Assembly: GCA_938017765.1 (NCBI GenBank)
Contig: CALIJH010000186.1
Location: 1-12,205, forward strand
Source of the DNA: an uncultured Leptotrichia sp.
GTDB taxonomy: Bacteria; Fusobacteriota; Fusobacteriia; Fusobacteriales; Leptotrichiaceae
Direction: 5' to 3'
DNA length: 12,205 nucleotides
Shown here in pieces: positions 1 through 6,308 of this stretch; position 1 is the stretch's first letter, and every line of letters starts with the position of its first letter. The translations under genes were made by a program, and so were the position numbers. The notes below the pieces were generated by a model. That model was not told the DNA's origin. It made no database searches and was given only the letters and a program-made list of their open reading frames with translations.

Positions 1-92
1 ATAATCTTTTAAGTATTTAATTTATTATAATATTCGAGTTTTAAAATCACAGAATAAAAAATTTTTAAAATAAAAAGTTTTATATTAAGGTA

Positions 93-120
93 TGGACTTT
101 TCAAAAAAATGTGTTAAAAT
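93..120 (+). promoter_or_regulatory. Possible promoter reading toward cas9
   Basis: A -35-like TGGACT (93-98) is followed after 16 bases by TAAAAT (115-120), preceded by TGT, which makes an extended -10. A transcript would start near 127 and run through the antisense strand of the tracrRNA gene into cas9. The rest of 1-180 is very AT-rich and holds no gene; a Shine-Dalgarno-like GAGGA near 137 is followed by ATG-TAA only. A weaker cas9 promoter with TATAAA at 307-312 has no good -35. Which one drives cas9 cannot be decided by eye. Confidence 0.35.
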
Positions 121-182
121 TAGAATAAAGAGAAATGAGGAAAAATGTAATTATCTAAATTTCAAATTGAACGAATTAAAAT

Positions 183-207
183 AAAAAAGCCTTCTATTTA
201 GGCTTTT
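183..207 (-). terminator. tracrRNA intrinsic terminator
   Basis: On the minus strand AAAAGCCT (207-200) pairs with AGGCTTTT (192-185) around a 7-base loop, followed by Ts to 183. This is an 8-bp stem and a 6-T run. Read on the plus strand the same hairpin is followed by only four Ts and then AAA, so it should be a poor terminator for a transcript heading into cas9. Confidence 0.85.
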
Positions 208-253
208 AAATCTGCACTCGCAGAGTCATGACGACGATTTCAAAAAATTTTTA

Positions 254-286
254 TTTGAACTCGTAATGTAAATTCAGATAGTATTC
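254..286 (-). repeat. Anti-repeat inside the tracrRNA
   Basis: Read on the plus strand it is a degenerate copy of the CRISPR repeat: TTTGA at 254-258 and an exact 20-base match at 267-286 to repeat positions 13-32. The bases between (ACTCGTAA in place of GAGTAG) form the bulge of the crRNA:tracrRNA duplex. The match in this orientation means the array is transcribed on the plus strand and the tracrRNA on the minus strand. Confidence 0.92.
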
Positions 287-297
287 TGATTTATTAA

Positions 298-326
298 TTT
301 ATAACATATAAAATGACGAAAGTCAA
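298..326 (-). promoter_or_regulatory. tracrRNA promoter
   Basis: On the minus strand TTGACT (326-321) stands exactly 17 bases before TATAAA (303-298). The predicted start is about 291, four to five bases before the anti-repeat. It lies in the 5' leader of cas9, within 20 bases of the cas9 start codon, so cas9 and tracrRNA transcription may interfere with each other. Confidence 0.75.
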
Positions 327-345
327 TAATATTTAAGGAGGAAAA

Positions 346-3300
346 ATGAAAAAATTTGGTGATTATTATTTAGGATTAGATTTAGGAACCAGTTCTATTG
401 GTTGGGCAGTTACAGATGAAAAATATGATATTTTAAGATTTAATAAAAAATTTATGTGGGGAACACATTTGTTTGATACAGGAAATACAGCAGCAGAAAG
501 AAGAATTTTTAGAACATCGAGAAGAAGATTAAAAAGAAAGAAGAATAGAATAGAGTTGTTACAAACTTTATTTAGTGAAGAAATATCAAAAAAAGATTTT
601 GGATTTTTTCAGAGATTGAAAGAGAGTCAATATGATATAGAAGATAAGACTGTAAAAAATAAAAATACACTTTTTATGGATGAAGATTATACAGATCAAG
701 ATTACCATACAAAGTACCCTACAATTTATCATTTAAGAAAAGCATTGATAGACAATGAAGAAAATGCTTTTGAGATAAGAAAGTTATATTTGGCAATATC
801 TCATATATTATCACATAGAGGACATTTTTTATTTGAAGGAGAACTGTCTGATAATTTTGAATTTGATGATATTTTTGATGAATTTATTAAATATTTAAAT
901 GAAGAGTTGGATATAAATTTTAAAGTGAAATCAGATGTATCATTAGAAATAATAAAAGAAATATTAACTGATAAAATGCTAAATAGAACAAAAAAGAAAG
1001 AAAAATTAAGTGAATTACTTGAAGAGGAAAAAAATAAGATATATCAGGAAATATGGAAATTACTTGTTGGAAATGAAGCAAAAATGGCTACTATATTTGA
1101 TAATAAAGAATATGAAGAGGCAAAAATATCTTTTTCAAAAGGAAATTATGACGAAAAAGAAGAGGAATATGAAAGTATTTTAGGCGAAAAAATAGTATTA
1201 GTTCAAAAAGCAAAAGCAATTTATGATTGGATGTTATTACAGAATATTTTGAAAGAAGATAAATATTTATCTTATTCAAAAGTTAAGCTCTATAATGAAC
1301 ATAAAAATGACTTAAAAATATTGAAGGATGTATTGAAAAATTTAGATAAAAAAATTTATAAGGAAATTTTTTCAGAAAATGGGTTGTATGAAAAATACAT
1401 AAAAAATAATGAAAAAGAAGAATTTTATAAAAAAATAAAATCGTATTTTAATGAGGAAAATACAGATGAAATTGTAAAAAATATTTTAAATAAAATAGAA
1501 CTGGATAGTTTTCTTCCAAAACAAAAAATAAAAGATAATGGAGTAATTCCAAGACAGGTACATCAAAAAGAATTAGAAATAATATTGAAAAATGCTGAAA
1601 AACATTTTTCTTGGTTAACTGGAAAAGATGAAACCGGATTATCAGTATCTGAAAAAATAATGAAAATATTTAAATTTAAGATTCCTTATTATGTTGGACC
1701 TTTAAATTCAAAAAGTCCTTTTGCATGGATTGAAAGAAAGGAATATGGGAAAATATTGCCATGGAATTTTGAAAGTATGGTAGATACTTCTAAAACAGCA
1801 GAAAAATTTATAAAAAAAATGACAAATAAGTGTACATATTTGCCTGAAAAAGATGTTATACCTAAAAACTCTCTACTCTATACAAAATACATGGTGTTAA
1901 ATGAATTGAATAATTTAAAAATAAGAGGAGAGAAAATAGAAGTAGAGTTAAAACAAAAAATATATACAGAATTATTTCAAAAAAATAAAAAAATAGGAAT
2001 GAAAACCTTAGTTGAGTTTTTAAAAAGCCAGAATATAGTTGTTACTAAGACTGAAATAACAGGAATTGATGGAACATTTAATACTTCTTTAGGTTCCTAC
2101 ATAGATATGATGAAAATATTTGGAGAAGAAAATATAGTAAAAGATAGCTATAAGAAAATGATAGAAGATATTATTTTATGGATAACATTATACGGAGAAG
2201 AAAAAAAATTAATAAAATCAAAAATAGAAGAAAAATATTCTGACAAAATTACTTCTGAACAGATAAAGCTAATTTTAAAATTAAAGTATAAAGACTGGTC
2301 AAGGTTATCAAAAGAGTTTTTGACAGAAATTGAAACAATGGATGAAGAAACAGGAGAACTGATAAATATAATTCAGATGTTATGGAGAAAAAATGAAAAT
2401 ATAATGGAATTGTTGAGCTATAAATATGAATATTCAGATAGAATTAAGGAGTATAATGGAATAAATGAAAAAGAAAAAAATATAACATATGAAGATATAA
2501 TAAAAGATTTACAAGTATCTCCCAGTGTAAAGAAGATGATTTGGAGAGCTTTAGTAATAGTAAAAGAGATAAAGAAAATAACTAAAAAATCTCCTAAAAA
2601 GATATTTATTGAAATGGCAAGGGATACTCAAACTGAGAAAAAAAGGACTGAAAAAAGAAAAGATAAATTATTGGAATTATATAAAAATATAAGAAATGAT
2701 GATTCTGTTAAAGAATTGGAAAAAAATTTAAAAGATAAAACAAATGATGACTTGAAGTCTAAAAAACTCTACTTATACTATTTACAGCTTGGGAGATGTA
2801 TGTATAGCGGCGAAATTATTAGACTGGAAGATTTGATGAATGATAATTTATATGATATTGACCATATATATCCTCAATCTAAAATAAAAGATGATAGCTT
2901 TGATAATACTGTTTTGGTTAAGAAACAGATAAATGCTGACAAAACAGATGTATATCCTATAGATAAAAGTATACAGGTCAAATGCAAAGCTCTATGGACT
3001 TCTTTAAAAGAGAGAGGGCTGATGAGTAATACTAAATACGAAAGATTAACAAGAACAGAAGAATTTTCAGATGATGAACTGGCAGTATTCATAAGTAGAC
3101 AAATAGTTGAAACAAGACAGGCTACAAAAGTTTTAGCAGATTTATTAAAGAGTATATTTGGAAGTGATACAAGGATAGTTTATGTAAAAGCAGGACTTAC
3201 ATCTGATTTTAGACAAAAGTTTGGTATTTATAAATTTAGGGAATTAAATGATTATCATCATGCTCATGATGGATATTTGAATATTGTAGCAGGAAACATA

Positions 3301-4365
3301 TATAACACTTTATTTACTGACAATCCTTATAATTTTATAAAAGATAGAAACAAAGAGAATCGAACATATAATTTGAATAAAGTTTTTGAAAGAGAAAATG
3401 ATGTATGGAATCCTAATACGATGATTTCAAAAATTGAAAGATATATTTATAAAATAAGACCTTTATTTACAAGGGCTTCATATGAGCAGAAAGGCGGATT
3501 TAGTGATCAGAATATATCTTCTGAAAAAGATAAACTACGTCCGTTAAAATCATCTGGAGTTTTAAGTAATACAAGATATGGCGGTTATGATAAGATAAAA
3601 AACAGTTATTTTTTCATAGTTGAATATACAGAAAAGAAGAGAAGAGTTAGAAGTATAGAAACACTACCTATTTATATAAAAAAATTAGCTACAGGAAAAG
3701 AAGATTTAGAAAAATACTGCAAAGAAAATTTAAAATTACAGGAACCAAAAGTTTTAATAAGTAAATTGAATTATAAGTCTCTAATTTATAGTGACGGACA
3801 TAAATATTATTTAAATGGGAGAACTGGAAATAATTTGTTAGAACAAAATGGAGTTCAAATTATCTTGAAAAAAGAAAATTATGAAACTTACAGAAAAATA
3901 TATAAGAATTTGGAGCACTTAAAGTTGATTTATAAAGATGAAAAGGCAAGAAAAGAAAAATTTTTAGAAAAACTTCCGAAAATACTTAAAATAAATAAAA
4001 ATAACAAAGATTTAAGTGAAAATGAAATATCAGAAAAGATTGAAAAATTATATAAAGAAATTATTGAAAAGATAGAAATAGGAGTTTTTTCAAGATTTAA
4101 GAGTACTTTGCCTATTTATATAGAGGATTGTAATAAATTAAGAGATTTTACAGTATTAGACAGTTATGCTAAGAGTAGATTTATTCAAGAGATATTAAAA
4201 TGTTTAAATTCTCAGCAAGGTGAATTTGATACAAAATATACACATAATTACAGTAAAAAGTATAATATGCAATTAAATAAATCAAAAATTCTTGAAAATG
4301 ATTTTTGCATTATAAATCAATCACCAACAGGATTATTTGAGAAGAAAGTATTTTTAGATAAATAA
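346..4365 (+). CDS. cas9: Type II-A CRISPR endonuclease Cas9
   Basis: Cas9 is the RNA-guided DNA nuclease of the system; with crRNA and tracrRNA it cuts both strands of invading DNA, and in type II-A it also helps select spacers. The 1339 residues are close to the 1368 of S. pyogenes Cas9. Visible domains: RuvC-I (YLGLDLGTSSIGWAV, catalytic D12), an arginine-rich bridge helix (about 52-69), a long alpha-helical recognition lobe with HILSHRGHFLFEG (about 152-164), RuvC-II (IFIEMARD, E756), HNH (YDIDHIYPQS, D839 and H840, then N854 and N863), RuvC-III (HHAHDGYLN, H972 and D975) and a C-terminal PAM-interacting region. All catalytic residues are present, so the nuclease looks active. The start follows AAGGAGG at 335-341 and gives the RuvC motif at the usual place. 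It is the first gene of the cas operon; cas1 starts 14 bases after its stop. The PAM cannot be read from the sequence. Confidence 0.97.
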   Translation: MKKFGDYYLGLDLGTSSIGWAVTDEKYDILRFNKKFMWGTHLFDTGNTAAERRIFRTSRRRLKRKKNRIELLQTLFSEEISKKDFGFFQRLKESQYDIEDKTVKNKNTLFMDEDYTDQDYHTKYPTIYHLRKALIDNEENAFEIRKLYLAISHILSHRGHFLFEGELSDNFEFDDIFDEFIKYLNEELDINFKVKSDVSLEIIKEILTDKMLNRTKKKEKLSELLEEEKNKIYQEIWKLLVGNEAKMATIFDNKEYEEAKISFSKGNYDEKEEEYESILGEKIVLVQKAKAIYDWMLLQNILKEDKYLSYSKVKLYNEHKNDLKILKDVLKNLDKKIYKEIFSENGLYEKYIKNNEKEEFYKKIKSYFNEENTDEIVKNILNKIELDSFLPKQKIKDNGVIPRQVHQKELEIILKNAEKHFSWLTGKDETGLSVSEKIMKIFKFKIPYYVGPLNSKSPFAWIERKEYGKILPWNFESMVDTSKTAEKFIKKMTNKCTYLPEKDVIPKNSLLYTKYMVLNELNNLKIRGEKIEVELKQKIYTELFQKNKKIGMKTLVEFLKSQNIVVTKTEITGIDGTFNTSLGSYIDMMKIFGEENIVKDSYKKMIEDIILWITLYGEEKKLIKSKIEEKYSDKITSEQIKLILKLKYKDWSRLSKEFLTEIETMDEETGELINIIQMLWRKNENIMELLSYKYEYSDRIKEYNGINEKEKNITYEDIIKDLQVSPSVKKMIWRALVIVKEIKKITKKSPKKIFIEMARDTQTEKKRTEKRKDKLLELYKNIRNDDSVKELEKNLKDKTNDDLKSKKLYLYYLQLGRCMYSGEIIRLEDLMNDNLYDIDHIYPQSKIKDDSFDNTVLVKKQINADKTDVYPIDKSIQVKCKALWTSLKERGLMSNTKYERLTRTEEFSDDELAVFISRQIVETRQATKVLADLLKSIFGSDTRIVYVKAGLTSDFRQKFGIYKFRELNDYHHAHDGYLNIVAGNIYNTLFTDNPYNFIKDRNKENRTYNLNKVFERENDVWNPNTMISKIERYIYKIRPLFTRASYEQKGGFSDQNISSEKDKLRPLKSSGVLSNTRYGGYDKIKNSYFFIVEYTEKKRRVRSIETLPIYIKKLATGKEDLEKYCKENLKLQEPKVLISKLNYKSLIYSDGHKYYLNGRTGNNLLEQNGVQIILKKENYETYRKIYKNLEHLKLIYKDEKARKEKFLEKLPKILKINKNNKDLSENEISEKIEKLYKEIIEKIEIGVFSRFKSTLPIYIEDCNKLRDFTVLDSYAKSRFIQEILKCLNSQQGEFDTKYTHNYSKKYNMQLNKSKILENDFCIINQSPTGLFEKKVFLDK

Positions 4366-4379
4366 AAGGAGTTTTTAAA

Positions 4380-5252
4380 GTGAGCTGGAGAATAGTGGTC
4401 GTATCAAGTATATCAAAGCTTGATTTAAAATTAGGATATTTAGTTGTTAGAAATGAAAAGATTACAAAAGTTCATTTAAGTGAAATACATACTTTAATTA
4501 TTGAGTCAACTGCTGTTTCATTAACAGCAGCTCTACTCAATGAAATGGTAAAGAGAAAAATTAAAATTATTTTCTGTGATGAAAAAAGAAATCCAAGTTC
4601 AGAATTACTGCCTTATTATGGTAGTCATGATACAAGTTCTAAAGTAAAATCTCAAATAAAATGGAGAAAAGACTATATGAGAGAACTTTGGCAAGAAATT
4701 GTAAGGGAAAAAATAAGAAATCAGAGAGATAATTTAAAAAGGTTCAAATGTAAAAATTTTGAGCTGTTAGATAGTTATATATCACAAGTAGAAAGAGATG
4801 ATATAAGTAATAGAGAAGGACATGCGGCAAAAGTATATTTTAACTCTTTATTTGGAACTGAGTTTTCCAGAAGTATGGATATTTCAATAAATCATGGTTT
4901 AAATTACGGGTATTCTTTAATATTATCAAGTTTTAATAAAGAAATTGTTTCAAATGGATATTTGACAATGTTAGGAATTTTTCATGACAATATGTTTAAT
5001 CAGTTTAATTTATCCTGTGATTTTATGGAACCTTTTAGACCTTTTGTTGACAGACTGATTTATGAAATGAAATTAGAAAAATTTGAAAAAGAAGAAAAAA
5101 TCCAAATATTAGGTATATTAAATAAAGAAGTTATAGTAGAAGGAAAACAACAACATATGACTAATGCAATAAAAATTTTCTGTAAGAGTATATTTGATTC
5201 ATTAAATGAAAATGACATATCTCTAATCAGGTTTCCTAAAGATGAGTTATAG
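4380..5252 (+). CDS. cas1: CRISPR integrase Cas1 (type II)
   Basis: Cas1 is the catalytic subunit of the Cas1-Cas2 integrase that inserts new spacers at the leader end of the array. The length, 290 residues, is normal for type II Cas1. The N-terminal beta-rich domain (about 1-75) is followed by the helical catalytic domain with metal-binding residues E146 (in NREGHAAKVYF), H202 (in GIFHDN) and D214 (in SCDFMEPFRP). The start codon is GTG at 4380, eight bases after AAGGAG (4366-4371); no ATG fits as well, and the MSWRIVVV opening is typical. It follows cas9 by 14 bases and overlaps cas2 by 11 bases, so the genes are probably co-transcribed and coupled in translation. No missing residue or frameshift is seen. 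Confidence 0.96.
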   Translation: MSWRIVVVSSISKLDLKLGYLVVRNEKITKVHLSEIHTLIIESTAVSLTAALLNEMVKRKIKIIFCDEKRNPSSELLPYYGSHDTSSKVKSQIKWRKDYMRELWQEIVREKIRNQRDNLKRFKCKNFELLDSYISQVERDDISNREGHAAKVYFNSLFGTEFSRSMDISINHGLNYGYSLILSSFNKEIVSNGYLTMLGIFHDNMFNQFNLSCDFMEPFRPFVDRLIYEMKLEKFEKEEKIQILGILNKEVIVEGKQQHMTNAIKIFCKSIFDSLNENDISLIRFPKDEL

Positions 5253-5562
5253 ATTTATGAGAATAGTATTATTTTTTGATTTGCCTACTCTTACAGAAAA
5301 AAATAGAAAAGAATATACCAGATTCAAAAAATTTTTAATAAAAATGGGATTTATGATGTTGCAGGAGTCTGTTTATGTAAAATTAGCTTTAAATGCCACA
5401 ACAACAAACACTTTAATAAGTAATCTTGAAAAGAATAAACCTGAAGAAGGATTAATTCAAATCTTATTAGTAACTGAAAAGCAGTATTCAAAATTATACA
5501 TGTTATTAGGTGAAAATAGAAATGAAGTTTTAGATACAACTGAAAGATTGGTGTTTTTATGA
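5242..5562 (+). CDS. cas2: CRISPR integrase subunit Cas2
   Basis: Cas2 is the structural dimer at the centre of the Cas1-Cas2 integrase. The 106 residues have the ferredoxin-like Cas2 fold signature: MRIVLFFDLPT near the start, an SVYVKL segment in the middle (ESVYVKLAL) and the end ERLVFL. The start at 5242 (MSYRFMRIV) overlaps the end of cas1 by 11 bases; a start at the inner ATG (5257) is possible, but the MSYR extension is usual in type II-A Cas2 of streptococci. The stop overlaps the csn2 start (ATGA). It is slightly shorter at the C-terminus than the streptococcal protein. Confidence 0.94.
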   Translation: MSYRFMRIVLFFDLPTLTEKNRKEYTRFKKFLIKMGFMMLQESVYVKLALNATTTNTLISNLEKNKPEEGLIQILLVTEKQYSKLYMLLGENRNEVLDTTERLVFL

Positions 5563-6239
5563 AATTGATAAATGAAGATTTAAATAATGAGATAATTTTT
5601 GAAGAAAATAAAGTAAATTTATTAGTAGTAGAAAATAAGAAAAAATTTGTGGAATTTATTCAAGAAATTATTAAACAAATTAATGGAAATGAAGGTAAAT
5701 TTTTTCTGTTTGATAAAAATACTGAATTGAAAATTTATAATAAAGTTGAAATAATAAAAGATATTTTTGATTTAGATATAAATAATAAGAAAATATTGAA
5801 TAAAATTTATCATGAATTAGAAGAATTATCTATAGATAGTGAATTTTTATTAGAAACTAAAAATATGGAGAGTAATTTATTAAAATACATTTATTGTTTA
5901 ATAGAAAAATATGATTATCCTTTAGAAATAATAGAAGGATTAGACTTAAAAGAAATATTTAAATTATTGTCTGTGAAACTTTCTTTGTGTTTTTCAAATA
6001 AAATAGAAGAAATTTTAGAATATATTGATTTAGTATCAAATGTTTTAAAAAAGGAAATTTTTATATTAGTTAATTTTCATATTTTTTTAGAAAAAGATGA
6101 TATTGTAGCATTATACAGAGAATGTTTTTATAAAAAAATAAAATTATTGTTTGTAGAAAATCAAAAACCTGATATAATAAATAATGAAGAGAAATTATTT
6201 ATTATAGATAATGATTTATGTGAGATAAATCTTTCATAA
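5559..6239 (+). CDS. csn2: Type II-A adaptation protein Csn2
   Basis: Csn2 is the marker gene of subtype II-A. In studied members it forms a ring-shaped tetramer that slides onto free DNA ends and works with Cas1, Cas2 and Cas9 in spacer acquisition. The protein has 226 residues, close to the 220 of the S. pyogenes form. It is weakly conserved, but the layout fits: an N-terminal strand with NLLVVENKKKFVEFI, a KFFLFDKNTEL segment (about 47-57), a central helical part, and the C-terminal EIFILVNFHIFLEKDDIVAL and KIKLLFVENQ strands that match the family's ILVNSGAFLTKDEV and TVLFLEP region from memory. The ATG overlaps the cas2 stop by four bases, which indicates translational coupling. The stop at 6239 lies directly before the array leader. 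Confidence 0.92.
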   Translation: MKLINEDLNNEIIFEENKVNLLVVENKKKFVEFIQEIIKQINGNEGKFFLFDKNTELKIYNKVEIIKDIFDLDINNKKILNKIYHELEELSIDSEFLLETKNMESNLLKYIYCLIEKYDYPLEIIEGLDLKEIFKLLSVKLSLCFSNKIEEILEYIDLVSNVLKKEIFILVNFHIFLEKDDIVALYRECFYKKIKLLFVENQKPDIINNEEKLFIIDNDLCEINLS

Positions 6240-6308
6240 ATTAGATATTATCTGAATTTCAGCGTTACGTAATGACGAAAACTGTTCTCCCTTAAAAATA
6301 AATTTGAG
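6240..6308 (+). promoter_or_regulatory. CRISPR leader with ATTTGAG anchor
   Basis: The 69 bases between csn2 and the first repeat form the leader where new spacers are inserted. Its last seven bases are ATTTGAG (6302-6308), the same leader-anchoring motif that guides Cas1-Cas2 to the leader-repeat junction in S. pyogenes and S. thermophilus type II-A systems. It also contains an 8-bp palindrome TTACGTAA (6265-6272) and a 15-base segment (6245-6259) nearly identical to the tracrRNA anti-repeat. I see no clear -35/-10 pair for the array here; TATTAT (6246-6251) has no good -35. Confidence 0.85.

Larger units (their letters stand above)
183..291 (-). ncRNA. tracrRNA of the type II-A CRISPR system
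   Basis: This is the trans-activating RNA that pairs with the crRNA repeat and is held by Cas9. On the minus strand it starts with an anti-repeat (286 to 254): 20 bases exactly complementary to the repeat core TGTAAATTCAGATAGTATTC, then a bulge, then a 5-base lower stem complementary to TTTGA. Next comes an AT-rich linker, a 5-bp hairpin TCTGC-GAGT-GCAGA (224 to 211) and an intrinsic terminator. The predicted length is about 109 bases. The start is placed from the promoter -10 at 298-303 and the end from the T-run at 183-188. It is transcribed away from cas9. The upper stem is unusually long and perfect; the region between anti-repeat and hairpin does not show the familiar streptococcal nexus sequence. 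Identification is strong; exact ends are inferred. Confidence 0.9.

Noticed and set aside
2432..2441. ATTCAGATAG inside cas9, identical to ten bases of the CRISPR repeat.
   Set aside because: Matches of this length are expected by chance in such AT-rich coding DNA, and there is no further similarity around it.
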